Source of the DNA: Nitrosomonas ureae | Lineage (GTDB): Bacteria; Pseudomonadota; Gammaproteobacteria; Burkholderiales; Nitrosomonadaceae | Direction of reading: 5' to 3' | DNA length: 64,000 bases | Assembly (NCBI RefSeq): GCF_001455205.1 | Contig: NZ_CP013341.1 | Coordinates: forward strand, 744,001-808,000 | In this document: piece after piece, positions 37,001 through 45,151 of the stretch | How the letters are laid out: each line of letters starts with the position of its first letter | Numbering within the stretch: the stretch's first letter is position 1 | Notes under the pieces: generated by a model | The model's database searches: none | What the model was told of the DNA's origin: nothing | Seen by the model: only the letters and a program-made list of their open reading frames with translations | Program-made: the position numbers and the translations under genes

Positions 37001-38494
37001 ATTACCGCCATAAGTGGCCGTATTCAGGTCTGTACGGTAATTAACGGTGACAGGATTGATATTCGGTGCATCCAGGCGTACCAGAAAATCCGCATAGGCT
37101 TGCGATTCATCAACAAAAATATCGTCGACCGAAATCCTGGAATTGCTCACCGCCGCTGCATCATTCTCAAATATGATCGCAGTGCCGATAGCATCCAGCG
37201 TGGTGGCATTGGTCAGTGCGGATAACACCAGATTGAACGCTTCCGATGCTTCAAACGCGGCGTTGTTCACTAACGTGACTTTCACCGTTTTGGCGGTCTC
37301 GCCCGGCGCAAATTTAAGTGAACCATTCGTGGCGACAAAGTCCGATCCCGCCAGAGCGGTGCCATTCTGCGTGGCATAGTTCATCGACACCACACTGGTC
37401 GATGGCCGGTCAAGCGCGATGACAAACGTGGCTTCCTTCGTCGCTTCGTCTACGGTAAAGTCATTGATCGAGACCACCGGTGTGCCCGACGGTGCATCGT
37501 TATCGATGATGGTGCCCAGCGCGGACGCGTCAACAATGGTTGCATTGGCGCTGGGCGAAGATAGATTGAATTCGAAATTCTCGATCGCTTCGGCGATTGA
37601 ACCATTCGACATCGTGACCCGTACCGTTTTAACCATCTCTCCCGGGGCGAAATTCAACGTTCCCGAGGTAAACACAAAATCCTGGTTACCGCCATAAGTG
37701 GCCGTATTCAGGTCTGTCCGGTAATTCACCGTGACTGGATTGATATTCGGCGCATCCAGACGTACCAGAAAGTCCGCATAGGCTTGTGATTCATCGACAA
37801 AAATATCGTCGACGGAAATCCTGGAATTGCTCACCGCGGCTGCATCATTCTCAAATATGATCGCAGTGCCGATAGCATCCAGCGTGGTGGCGTTGGTCAG
37901 TGCGGATAACACCAGATTGAACGCTTCCGATGACTCTGCTGCAATATCATTAAGCAAGCTAACCTTAACTGTTTTTGCAGTCTGCCCCGGTGAAAAGCTT
38001 AACGAGCCGCTCTTGGCGACAAAATCCGATCCCGCCAGGGCGGTGCCATTCTGCGTGGCATAGTTCATCGACACCACGCTGGTCGATGGCCGGTCAAGCG
38101 CGATGACAAACGTGGCTTCTTTCGTCGCTTCGTCCACGGTAAAGTCATTGATCGAGACCACCGGTGTGCCCGATGGCGCATCGTTATCGAAAATTGTTCC
38201 CAGTGCGGAAGCATCAGCAATGGTTGCATTGGCGCTGGGTGAAGATAGATTGAGTTCAAAGTTCTCAATCGCTTCAGCGATTGCATTATTGGTGATAGAA
38301 ACACTAACCGTTTTAGATATTTCACCGGGATTAAAAGTTAAGGTTCCAGAAGTAAACACAAAATCCTGGTTACCGGCGTAAGTGGCCGTATTCAAATCTG
38401 TCCGGTAATTAACGGTTACCGGAGCGGCATTTGCAACATCCAGCCACACGGTAAAATTTGCGGTTGCATTGCTTTCATCAACAAAAACATCATC
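34022..38494 (-). CDS. Giant Calx-beta/RTX protein, probably type I secreted
   Basis: About 1,490 residues; ATG assigned at or near 38494-38512 (MTTIRVDDVFVDES). Eleven Calx-beta domains are visible: an alternating A/B pattern (A starting ISVDDIFVDESQ, B starting VSINDFTVDEATK), then two divergent copies. Several A+B pairs are nearly identical and repeat every 228 residues. The C-terminus carries RTX nonapeptides (GGAGNDTFNGGDGNDSMVGG) and ends LTAADFVII. There is no signal peptide, which fits type I secretion by an uncleaved C-terminal signal. Calcium-binding adhesin or surface protein is the likely role; no cognate ABC transporter is in the window. Confidence 0.85.
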   Translation of the reverse strand, partial: DDVFVDESNATANFTVWLDVANAAPVTVNYRTDLNTATYAGNQDFVFTSGTLTFNPGEISKTVSVSITNNAIAEAIENFELNLSSPSANATIADASALGTIFDNDAPSGTPVVSINDFTVDEATKEATFVIALDRPSTSVVSMNYATQNGTALAGSDFVAKSGSLSFSPGQTAKTVKVSLLNDIAAESSEAFNLVLSALTNATTLDAIGTAIIFENDAAAVSNSRISVDDIFVDESQAYADFLVRLDAPNINPVTVNYRTDLNTATYGGNQDFVFTSGTLNFAPGEMVKTVRVTMSNGSIAEAIENFEFNLSSPSANATIVDASALGTIIDNDAPSGTPVVSINDFTVDEATKEATFVIALDRPSTSVVSMNYATQNGTALAGSDFVATNGSLKFAPGETAKTVKVTLVNNAAFEASEAFNLVLSALTNATTLDAIGTAIIFENDAAAVSNSRISVDDIFVDESQAYADFLVRLDAPNINPVTVNYRTDLNTATYGGNQDFVFTSGTLNFAPGEMVKTVRVTMSNGSIAEAIENFEFNLSSPSANATIVDASALGTIIDNDAPSGTPVVSINDFTVDEATKEATFVIALDRPSTSVVSMNYATQNGTALAGSDFVATNGSLKFAPGETAKTVKVTLVNNAAFEASEAFNLVLSALTNATTLDAIGTAIIFENDAAAVSNSRISVDDIFVDESQAYADFLVRLDAPNINPVTVNYRTDLNTATYGGNQDFVFTSGTLNFAPGEMVKTVRVTMSNGSIAEAIENFEFNLSSPSANATIADASALGTIIDNDAPSGTPVVSINDFTVDEATKEATFVIALDRPSTSVVSMNYATQNGTALAGSDFVATNGSLKFAPGETAKTVKVTLVNNAAFEASEAFNLVLSALTNATTLDAIGTAIIFENDAAAVSNSRISVDDIFVDESQAYADFLVRLDAPNINPVTVNYRTDLNTATYGGNQDFVFTSGTLNFAPGEMVKTVRVTMSNGSIAEAIENFEFNLSSPSANATISDPTALGTIIDNDATSGVPVARITDTVVDETDQTATVTVILDKPSVNGTKVNVAGQDVTANNGGDFRNLHIGTVAFAPGETAKTVTFGLLNDNAVEDAELFDVMLSSPVGLTVGDGRGHVIIAGSDRAALASPVINVANVAASEDKGFIDFQVTLAAPSVGGARVNYSTAAGTASSGTDYVHASGTLAFAPGEVSKIVRVALVNDLTVEALENFSFNLSGVLNATIGNASASAAIIDNESAAPAAPIAMAGTSGNDILQGTQFRDAFTGGAGNDTFNGGDGNDSMVGGGGNDTFLLENAGDTYSEAGGGGTDLAISYLPNHTLGANVENLLLAGTATTGIGNTLANTITGNGGNNTINGSSGNDILNGAAGSDNISGGTGSDFIVFNTALNAATNVDTLADFNLIDDTIRLENAIFTQFTATGAIPANTLVSGPGAVALDSNDFLIYNTTNGNLSYDADGNGAGAQVAFAILTGAPALTAADFVII
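35775..38063 (-). repeat. 684-bp tandem DNA repeats inside the Calx-beta gene
   Basis: The same segment begins at about 35775, 36459, 37143 and 37827, exactly 684 bp (228 codons) apart. The middle copies are nearly identical at nucleotide level, with scattered synonymous differences; the copy nearest 37.9 kb diverges more. Such arrays shrink and expand by recombination and can be collapsed in short-read assemblies. Confidence 0.92.
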
Positions 38495-38512
38495 AACTCG
38501 AATCGTTGTCAT

Positions 38513-38899
38513 TATTATTATCCTTATAAAGTTTATCAGGCGCTATCGTTGAAATCGCCTTTTATTAGTTTTTGGCTACAGCATATCCTTGGCTGAATTC
38601 CGGCCGGAACTGCTGTGCCTGCTTGTTCCGTTTGTGATGGAACAAGGTGAAATCATAGCACTGAATTCATTTGAGAATTCAATTTTTGCAGGGGCGCTCA
38701 TAAATAAATATACCACTGTTTTCATTGATAAATTTACCTTATGAAACTTACCAAATGAACCCCAAAGCGCAGCGAGGTGATTTATTACTGGGTTGATCGG
38801 AGATCGTCTTGCGTGGCAATAAATACATTACTTTAAAAACCATCGCAAAACGAGTAGAAATCGGGCAGTCGCTACTGTTTTATGTGGAAGCGCGCAATA
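38513..38899. other. Intergenic region upstream of the Calx-beta gene
   Basis: About 390 AT-rich bases containing the promoter of the Calx-beta gene and the end of the TIGR00645 gene's downstream region. A short hairpin, TGAATTC/GAATTCA at 38662-38681, is followed by ATTTTT on the plus strand. No ORF supported. Confidence 0.45.
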
Positions 38900-39520
38900 T
38901 CAATGTCCGCCCGATTGTTGACCGGTTTGAGAGATCAGACGATCACAGTAGGCAATAGCCATGGCAGAAAGCAAGAACGCCATATGTATTCCGGTTTGTG
39001 CAATCAGCGTCTTTTCGTCATAAGCACTGGCGTTGATGAATGTTTTCAGAAGATGGATCGACGAAATACCGATGATGGCGGTTGCCAGCTTGACCTTCAG
39101 CACGGAAGCATTGACATGCGACAGCCATTCCGGCTGATCAGGGTGCCCCTCCAGGTTCATACGTGATACAAAGGTTTCATAACCGCCGATAATTACCATG
39201 ATCAGCAGATTCGAGATCATGACCACATCAATCAATCCCAGCACGACAAGCATAATGGCCGTTTCAGTCAATTTCTCCGGCCTTTCGGCACCTTTAATCG
39301 TAACGGTATCGAGAATATGCTGTAACGCGCTTTGATTGCCCATCACGGCACCGATGAGATCCACCAGCTCGACCCAGAAATGAAACACATAGATACATTG
39401 CGCCAGTACCAGCCCCAGATATAAGGGTAACTGCAACCACCGGGTGAGAAAAAGAAATTGTGCTATCGGATGAGTTCGTTTTATCGGCCGTCCGGGTAAA
39501 TTATTTTCCATATCATTCAT
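38900..39520 (-). CDS. TIGR00645/UPF0114 (YqhA-like) membrane protein
   Basis: 206 residues with four hydrophobic helices (WLQLPLYLGLVLAQCIYVF, TAIMLVVLGLIDVVMISNLL, LATAIIGISSIHLLKTFI, IHMAFLLSAMAIAYCDRL). MISNLLIMVIIGGYETFVSR and LKVKLATAIIGISSIHLL are signature segments of this family. Inner-membrane protein with unknown function. It is single-gene with terminator-less downstream sequence. Confidence 0.85.
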   Translation of the reverse strand: MNDMENNLPGRPIKRTHPIAQFLFLTRWLQLPLYLGLVLAQCIYVFHFWVELVDLIGAVMGNQSALQHILDTVTIKGAERPEKLTETAIMLVVLGLIDVVMISNLLIMVIIGGYETFVSRMNLEGHPDQPEWLSHVNASVLKVKLATAIIGISSIHLLKTFINASAYDEKTLIAQTGIHMAFLLSAMAIAYCDRLISQTGQQSGGH

Positions 39521-39725
39521 TGTTCATCCAAAAGTGCGCAAGATTATCATAGCGACGGTTAAAACAAAATTCAGTCTCTTCAAAACCGATTCTTGCCTGG
39601 AATTTGGGGTTGCGATTCAATAACTCGGATCATTAATTACGAAACGAACCCTTTGTCTTTGTTTTACCCCTGATTGATGTTGGACTTTCCTCGACAGCTC
39701 AACCCACCTCGCTAGAAGGTTATTA

Positions 39726-40463
39726 TTATTTTGGATAAGTGGACAGCCTTGAGCGCTTGACCGGAGCCTTCAGATCGTACCGTTTGCAAAGCTCACGCAC
39801 AGCCTCAAGAAAGTTTGAATCGGCTTCTGGCGCCACAATCACACCTCTAACAAGCGTATCGACACTCGGAAGGGCAAGCCTCACTTCGATTGGATTCTTC
39901 TCCCATCCATCTTCCTGTTGCGGCACAATTACTCGGAGCTCTTTTTCGTATTTGTAAGCATCGCTCTTGTATTGTAGGACGTCAGTATAGTTACCTATGA
40001 CGTAGTTCCGGACTCGGCGATGGTCAACATATCTTACCTTATGAAAATGCGTGGAGCGGTTCCAGAAAAGCGCACATTCAAATAGGCAATCTACAGTGGA
40101 GGTCACGGCAATGGAGGTCTTCAATCCGCCATAGAGCTGCCACAGAGCCATGTTGTCTGTGGCACCAATCGTCCAGCAACTGACATAATTGCCTTCTCTT
40201 GCCCGTCGATAAAAATAGTCTGCACCATCAGATGCCAACTTTTGAACAAACGCCTCATCTAGCGATTTTCGTAAACTCGGAAACAAAGCCCCTTCAAAGC
40301 GATCAGAGAATCCATCAGCGCGTCGAAAGTACAACGATCTCGTATGAAGCAGATCTAGCAGCTTCGGCAAGTCCATGTATCGCCGAAGAATACTTTTCTG
40401 ACTAATGTCTCGATCTGCAGTAACCTTTGCTATCATCATCTGATACCTAGCTAAAATATACAT
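39726..40463 (-). CDS. DUF2971-family protein
   Basis: 245 residues with the DUF2971 pattern: LPKLLDLLHTRSLYFRRADG, FSDRFEGALFPSLRK, then YVSCWTIGATDNMALWQLYG and KYEKELRVIVP. Function is unknown; DUF2971 genes often occur alone or in accessory DNA. Start could also be a later Met (MMIAKVTADRD). It stands between intergenic stretches with no partner gene. Confidence 0.75.
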   Translation of the reverse strand: MYILARYQMMIAKVTADRDISQKSILRRYMDLPKLLDLLHTRSLYFRRADGFSDRFEGALFPSLRKSLDEAFVQKLASDGADYFYRRAREGNYVSCWTIGATDNMALWQLYGGLKTSIAVTSTVDCLFECALFWNRSTHFHKVRYVDHRRVRNYVIGNYTDVLQYKSDAYKYEKELRVIVPQQEDGWEKNPIEVRLALPSVDTLVRGVIVAPEADSNFLEAVRELCKRYDLKAPVKRSRLSTYPK

Positions 40464-40518
40464 CCGAAATGACGCAGTATATTACGTAAAAAACACCGTG
40501 ATTTTAACTCGACAAAAT

Positions 40519-40550
40519 AAAAACCCGGAAGCATCAGCTCCCGGGTTTTT
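40519..40550 (-). terminator. Intrinsic terminator of mtkB
   Basis: AAAAACCCGG (40519-40528) and CCGGGTTTTT (40541-40550) form a 10-bp stem with a 12-base loop. On the minus strand, TTTTTATTTT follows the stem directly, 20 bp after the mtkB stop. The plus strand shows a T-run too, so it may work both ways. Confidence 0.88.
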
Positions 40551-40570
40551 ATTTTGAACAATGGTAACGG

Positions 40571-41458
40571 TTACAACTTCGCCAGCACTTCCGCAACCGT
40601 CTGCCCCATCAGCGACGGGGTTGGGCAGATCGTAACACCGAGTTCTTTCAGCATCGCGACTTTTTCGGCGGCGCTTTCTCCGGCGGAGGAGATGATCGCA
40701 CCGGCATGGCCCATGCGGCGGCCTTCGGGTGCGGTGAGTCCGGCAATGTAAGCCACCAGCGGTTTGGTCATGTGTTCCTTGGCGAATTTTCCGGCGTCGA
40801 CTTCCTGCGGGCCGCCGATTTCGCCGATCATCAGCGCGACTTTGGTTTCCGGGTCTTGTTCCAGTCGTTCCAGAATATCGCGGTGCGAGCTGCCGGGGAT
40901 CGGATCGCCGCCGATACCGACCGATGTTGAAATACCAATACCGAGCAGACGCATTTGATCAGCCGCTTCGTAGCCCAGGGTGCCAGAGCGGCCAACTACG
41001 CCGATATTGCCGCGAATATAGATATGGCCGGGCATGATACCGAGCATGGCACGGCCCGGGCTGATGGTGCCGGCGCAATTCGGGCCGGTCAGCAGCATGC
41101 GTTCCGTTTTCGGAAAGCGGCGCAGGAAATTCTTGACCGTCATCATGTCTTGCGTCGGGATGCCGTCGGTGATCGAAACGCAGTATTTGATTCCGGCATC
41201 GGCGGCTTCCATGATCGAATCCGCAGCGAAGGCCGGAGGCACGAAGACGATGCTGGCTTCCGCGTCTACTTGTTCAACCGCTTCCTTGACGGTGTTGAAT
41301 ACCGGCAATCCCAGGTGCGTTTGTCCACCTTTGCCGGGCGTAACACCGCCAACCACGTTGGAGCCGTAGTCGATCATTTCCTGGGCGTGAAAGGTACCGA
41401 TCCTTCCGGTAAAACCTTGCACAATTATTTTTGTTTTTTCGTTGATTAATATGGCCAC
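40571..41458 (-). CDS. mtkB: Malate-CoA ligase beta-type small subunit (SucD-like), MtkB
   Basis: CoA-binding and phospho-histidine subunit of an ADP-forming acyl-CoA ligase. ILINEKTKIIVQGFTGRIGT and GSNVVGGVTPGKGG are common to SucD. The segment FLRRFPKTERMLLTGPNCAG, followed by RAMLGIMPGHIYIRGNIGVV and GYEAADQMRLLGIGIS, matches my recollection of methylotroph MtkB better than E. coli SucD. The phospho-His is in MGHAGAII. 295 residues. Lies nine bases behind mtkA. A succinyl-CoA synthetase role cannot be excluded without comparison of the substrate pocket. Confidence 0.75.
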   Translation of the reverse strand: MAILINEKTKIIVQGFTGRIGTFHAQEMIDYGSNVVGGVTPGKGGQTHLGLPVFNTVKEAVEQVDAEASIVFVPPAFAADSIMEAADAGIKYCVSITDGIPTQDMMTVKNFLRRFPKTERMLLTGPNCAGTISPGRAMLGIMPGHIYIRGNIGVVGRSGTLGYEAADQMRLLGIGISTSVGIGGDPIPGSSHRDILERLEQDPETKVALMIGEIGGPQEVDAGKFAKEHMTKPLVAYIAGLTAPEGRRMGHAGAIISSAGESAAEKVAMLKELGVTICPTPSLMGQTVAEVLAKL

Positions 41459-41467
41459 TTTGAACTC

Positions 41468-42649
41468 CTAGGCTTTTTGAGCGACGACTTCGTTACGCGC
41501 GCGGACGACTTTTTCCGCGGCTTCCGCTAACGTATCGGCGGTGATGATAGGCAAGCCGTTGTTCTTGATGATGCTACGGCCTTCTTCGACGTTTGTTCCC
41601 GATAGTCGAACCACCAACGGGATTTTCATATCGATATTCTTGACCGCTTGCACTACGCCTTCCGCAATCCAGTCGCAGCGGTTGATACCCGCGAAAATAT
41701 TCACCAGCATCGCTTTAACGCCTGAATCGGCAAGCACCAGACGAAATGCTTTTTCGGTGCGTTCGGCGGATGCGCCGCCACCGACATCGAGAAAGTTTGC
41801 AGGCTCGCCACCCGCCAACTTGATCATGTCCATGGTCGCCATCGCCAGGCCTGCGCCATTGATCATGCAGCCAATATCGCCATCCAGGCCGACGTAACTC
41901 AAACCGGCTTCGGCAGCTGCGACTTCGCGATTGTCCACTTGCGTATTGTCCCGCAACTCAGCAATTTTATGACGGCGGAACAATGCGTTCTCGTCAAATA
42001 CCATTTTGGCATCGAGCGCTACGATTTCGTTATTGGCGGTGATAACCAGCGGGTTGATTTCCAGGATATTGGCGTCGAGATCGCGCAACGCACGATAACA
42101 GCCTTTAATGGTTTTCACCGCATGGTTCAGTTGGGCCGGATCGATACCCAGGCCAAATGCCATTTTACGCGCTTGAAAATCCTGCAACCCGACGGCGGGT
42201 TCGATATAAATCTTGATGATCGCTTCCGGATTGGTCTCTGCCAGTTTCTCGATTTCCATACCGCCCTCGGCGGCGCCGATCATGATGACGCGCTCGCTGG
42301 CGCGATCGATCATGAAGGACAGATACATCTCCTTGCTGATATTGGTTCCGGCTTCAACATAGATGCGGGAGCAAATTTTTCCAGCCGGGCCGGTTTGGTG
42401 GGTCACCAGTTTTTTGCCGATTAATTCCTCAGCTGCCTGCTCGACTTCCGTATGCGTTCTGCACACCTTGATACCACCCGCCTTGCCACGCGCACCGGAA
42501 TGAATCTGCGCCTTGACGACCCATACATCGCCCTCTATTTCTCTGGCACGTTGTACCGCTTCGACAACGCTGTAGGCCAAACCGCCTTCAGCAATCTTGA
42601 CGCCGTATTCCGCCAGAATTTCTTTTGCTTGATATTCGTGAATGTTCAA
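41468..42649 (-). CDS. mtkA: Malate-CoA ligase large subunit (SucC-like), MtkA
   Basis: ATP-grasp subunit that would activate malate as malyl-CoA. WVVKAQIHSGARGKAGGIKV is shared with SucC. DNALFRRHKIAELRD and GLAMATMDMIKLAGGEPANF are also visible. The stretch VNIFAGINRCDWIAEGVVQA differs from E. coli SucC (which has GGIVRCD at that place) and agrees with MtkA of serine-cycle methylotrophs as I remember it. 393 residues. The next gene upstream is malyl-CoA lyase, the partner enzyme in that pathway, which supports malate as substrate (inference). Confidence 0.78.
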   Translation of the reverse strand: MNIHEYQAKEILAEYGVKIAEGGLAYSVVEAVQRAREIEGDVWVVKAQIHSGARGKAGGIKVCRTHTEVEQAAEELIGKKLVTHQTGPAGKICSRIYVEAGTNISKEMYLSFMIDRASERVIMIGAAEGGMEIEKLAETNPEAIIKIYIEPAVGLQDFQARKMAFGLGIDPAQLNHAVKTIKGCYRALRDLDANILEINPLVITANNEIVALDAKMVFDENALFRRHKIAELRDNTQVDNREVAAAEAGLSYVGLDGDIGCMINGAGLAMATMDMIKLAGGEPANFLDVGGGASAERTEKAFRLVLADSGVKAMLVNIFAGINRCDWIAEGVVQAVKNIDMKIPLVVRLSGTNVEEGRSIIKNNGLPIITADTLAEAAEKVVRARNEVVAQKA

Positions 42650-42718
42650 TTCAATTTCCCCAACAATTGCAATAACTGCGTTAATTCAATAAATTCAATT
42701 CATTGCATGATAAAAACA

Positions 42719-42741
42719 AAAGCCGCAATCAGCGGCTCTTT
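42719..42741 (-). terminator. Hairpin between mcl and mtkA
   Basis: AGCCGC (42721-42726) pairs with GCGGCT (42732-42737); on the minus strand the stem is followed by TTTTGTTTTT. It lies right behind the mcl stop, so mcl transcripts may end here or be partly read through into mtkA. Confidence 0.65.
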
Positions 42742-42748
42742 TAGTCAT

Positions 42749-43705
42749 TCATCGGCGGCCGTTTTTGGCGGCAATCGCATCGGCGATTTTCACCACATTA
42801 TTGGCCATTCTTTCCGAAGCGGCATCAATTAAGCGGCCATCCAATGCTGCAGCGCCTTTACCTTGGGCAGCAGCTTCCTTGAGCGCGGCCAGAATGCGCT
42901 TGGCTTTTTCAATTTCTCTCTCAGGCGGTGTAAACACATCGTTGGCCAGTTCAATTTGCGTGGGGTGAATGGCCCATTTGCCTTCGCATCCCAGCGCAGC
43001 TGCGCGTTTCGCCGCTAGCGCGTAACCATCCGGATCTTTAATATCGCCAAATGGCCCATCGATGGGACGCAAACCATACGCACGGCAGGCCACGATCATA
43101 CGGCTGATGGCGAAATGCCACTGGTCGCCGGGATAATCCGGATTCAATCCGCCGATGTTGGTGGTTCTGGCGCGGTTGCTGGCGGCATAATCGGCCACGC
43201 CAAAATGCAACGCTTCCAATCGCGCGGTTGCGCCATGACGCGCGATATCTTCCACATTGGCCATGCCCAGCGCGGTTTCGATCAACGCTTCCAGACCGAT
43301 GCGGTTGGTCAGGCCTTGCTGCTTCTCAAGCTGCGTCACCATGGCTTCCACCATGTAAACATCGGCATACACACCTGCTTTCGGGATCAGCAGCGTATCG
43401 ATCTTGCTTCCCGCCTGCTCCACCAGATCCACCACATCACGCACCATGTATTGTGTATCCAGGCCATTGATGCGCACTGAAACCGTGATGCCATGCCCTT
43501 TCCAATCCAGATCGTTAAGCGCTTGAATAACATTCTTACGTGCCTGGACTTTGTCATCGGGAGCAACAGCATCTTCCAAATCGAGAAAAACAAAGTCGAC
43601 ACCGCTGTTCAATGCCTTTTCAAACATACCCGGGTTGGAACCCGGAACGGCCAATTCACAGCGTTGTACCCGCTGTACGGTGGTTTCATAAAGCGTGTGA
43701 CTCAT
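42749..43705 (-). CDS. mcl: Malyl-CoA lyase (HpcH/HpaI, CitE-like family)
   Basis: Cleaves malyl-CoA to acetyl-CoA and glyoxylate, or runs in reverse. The 318-residue protein has CELAVPGSNPGMFEKALNSG, VFLDLEDAVAPDDKVQARKN, VSVRINGLDTQYM, EALIETALGMANVEDIA, HFGVADYAAS and GLRPIDGPFGDIKDPDGY, which closely follow methylotroph malyl-CoA lyase. GGAGG lies upstream of ATG at 43705. CitE-type citrate lyase beta subunits are shorter and accompanied by citF/citD, which are absent. Direction and purpose in this organism are unknown. Confidence 0.88.
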   Translation of the reverse strand: MSHTLYETTVQRVQRCELAVPGSNPGMFEKALNSGVDFVFLDLEDAVAPDDKVQARKNVIQALNDLDWKGHGITVSVRINGLDTQYMVRDVVDLVEQAGSKIDTLLIPKAGVYADVYMVEAMVTQLEKQQGLTNRIGLEALIETALGMANVEDIARHGATARLEALHFGVADYAASNRARTTNIGGLNPDYPGDQWHFAISRMIVACRAYGLRPIDGPFGDIKDPDGYALAAKRAAALGCEGKWAIHPTQIELANDVFTPPEREIEKAKRILAALKEAAAQGKGAAALDGRLIDAASERMANNVVKIADAIAAKNGRR

Positions 43706-44105
43706 TTTTCCTCCAGAATTAATAAATTTTTAAGTTTCAATAGCGCTAATTAACGAACATGCCGGATGAGTTTAGAGGTGCCCTTAAGGCATTCTGTGAT
43801 TCGTGGATTAGCAACGCAGGTAATCTTGATGAGGTGAATTGTTAGAATAAATAGTTTTTGGTTTCTTGTTGTAAAGGCTAATTATTCAGAGAATTATATC
43901 TTCTCCGTGGGAATTTATCTACTGACAGCCTTTCCCGATATGAAATGAACCCAGGCAATAAGATCGTGAATCGGGCATTATGTGCGCCGGAATGATCAAT
44001 GAGAATGAGGCAAAAGTTACAATTTTAATTGAGAATCGCAATGCTAAAATAACCCCATACCCCATGACAATCGATCCCAAAATATTACCTTCATGACTTT
44101 TTCTA
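43706..44105. other. Intergenic region between mcl and tsaD
   Basis: About 400 AT-rich bases that must hold the promoters of the divergent mcl and tsaD genes. rpsU, which often neighbours tsaD divergently, is not here. No ORF, RNA or repeat was recognised. Confidence 0.5.
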
Positions 44106-45140
44106 ATGCTTGTTTTAGGTATTGAAACTTCCTGCGACGAAACCGGAATTGCGCTTTTTGACACGGAGCGCGGTCTGTTGAGTCACGCACTGTATTCACA
44201 AGTAGAAATGCATAGTGAATATGGTGGCGTGGTGCCTGAGTTGGCATCACGCGATCATATCCGGCGCGTATTACCTTTGATTAAACAAACATTGGCCGCT
44301 GCAAAATGTGACTTGCATCAAATCAATGCAATAGCATACACGCAGGGCCCCGGCCTGGCCGGTGCGCTTTTGGTCGGCGCCAGCATTGGCGCGGCAATGA
44401 GTTTTGCATTAAAAATTCCTGCATTGGGCATTCATCATCTGGAAGGGCATTTGCTGTCCCCGTTATTATCCACCCCAGCACCGAATTTCCCATTCATTGC
44501 TTTACTCGTATCGGGAGGACATACGCAATTGATGCAAGTGGACGCAGTCGGTCACTATAGATTGCTGGGTGAAACCGTAGACGATGCTGCCGGTGAGGCA
44601 TTTGATAAAACGGCCAAATTACTGGAATTGGGTTATCCGGGTGGCGCGGCGTTATCGAAACTCGCCCGGCGAGGCCGCCCCGGACAATTTAAATTGCCAC
44701 GGCCAATGCTGAACAGCGGGGATCTCAATTTCAGTTTCAGCGGGCTGAAAACCGCAGTTCTGACTTTAGTCAACAAACAGGAGCTTACAGAACAAACCCG
44801 TGCGGATATTGCTTTGGCATTTCAAGACGCGGTTGTGGAGGTATTGACGCAAAAATCACTGGCCGCCTTATCACAATCCGGATTAACGCAACTGGTGGTA
44901 GCCGGTGGCGTCGGCGCTAACGAGCAATTGCGTGAAAGTCTCGATTATAAAGCGGCCCTGAAAGGCGCGGCGGTCTTTTATCCGGAACTTGAATTCTGCA
45001 CCGATAATGGCGCCATGATTGCATTTGCCGGCGCAATGCGACTCCAGGCAATGCCGGAAAAAAATTGGCAACCGGCCGGCAGTTTTACCGTCAAGGCACG
45101 CTGGGATTTGGAAATGCTTGAGAAACCGGAAGCCAATTAA
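44106..45140 (+). CDS. tsaD: tRNA threonylcarbamoyladenosine transferase TsaD
   Basis: Transfers the threonylcarbamoyl group to A37 of ANN-decoding tRNAs together with TsaB, TsaE and TsaC. ASKHA fold: MLVLGIETSCDETGIALFD, the metal-binding IHHLEGHLLSP, LLVSGGHTQLM, VDDAAGEAFDKTAKLLELGY and VAGGVGANEQLR. 344 residues is normal. It is convergent with plsY, an arrangement with a mere 11-bp gap. Confidence 0.97.
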   Translation: MLVLGIETSCDETGIALFDTERGLLSHALYSQVEMHSEYGGVVPELASRDHIRRVLPLIKQTLAAAKCDLHQINAIAYTQGPGLAGALLVGASIGAAMSFALKIPALGIHHLEGHLLSPLLSTPAPNFPFIALLVSGGHTQLMQVDAVGHYRLLGETVDDAAGEAFDKTAKLLELGYPGGAALSKLARRGRPGQFKLPRPMLNSGDLNFSFSGLKTAVLTLVNKQELTEQTRADIALAFQDAVVEVLTQKSLAALSQSGLTQLVVAGGVGANEQLRESLDYKAALKGAAVFYPELEFCTDNGAMIAFAGAMRLQAMPEKNWQPAGSFTVKARWDLEMLEKPEAN

Positions 45141-45151
45141 TCAGTGTTTCC

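Noticed and set aside
34085..38381. Long open frames on the plus strand opposite the Calx-beta gene (248, 192, 92 and 78 codons).
   Set aside because: They repeat at the same 684-bp spacing as the repeats they oppose and show no ribosome sites or family motifs; they are antisense shadows of a biased repeat gene.
40571..42649. Annotating this pair as plain succinyl-CoA synthetase sucCD.
   Set aside because: Diagnostic segments and the adjacent malyl-CoA lyase favour malate-CoA ligase; sucCD is kept as the alternative in the entries.
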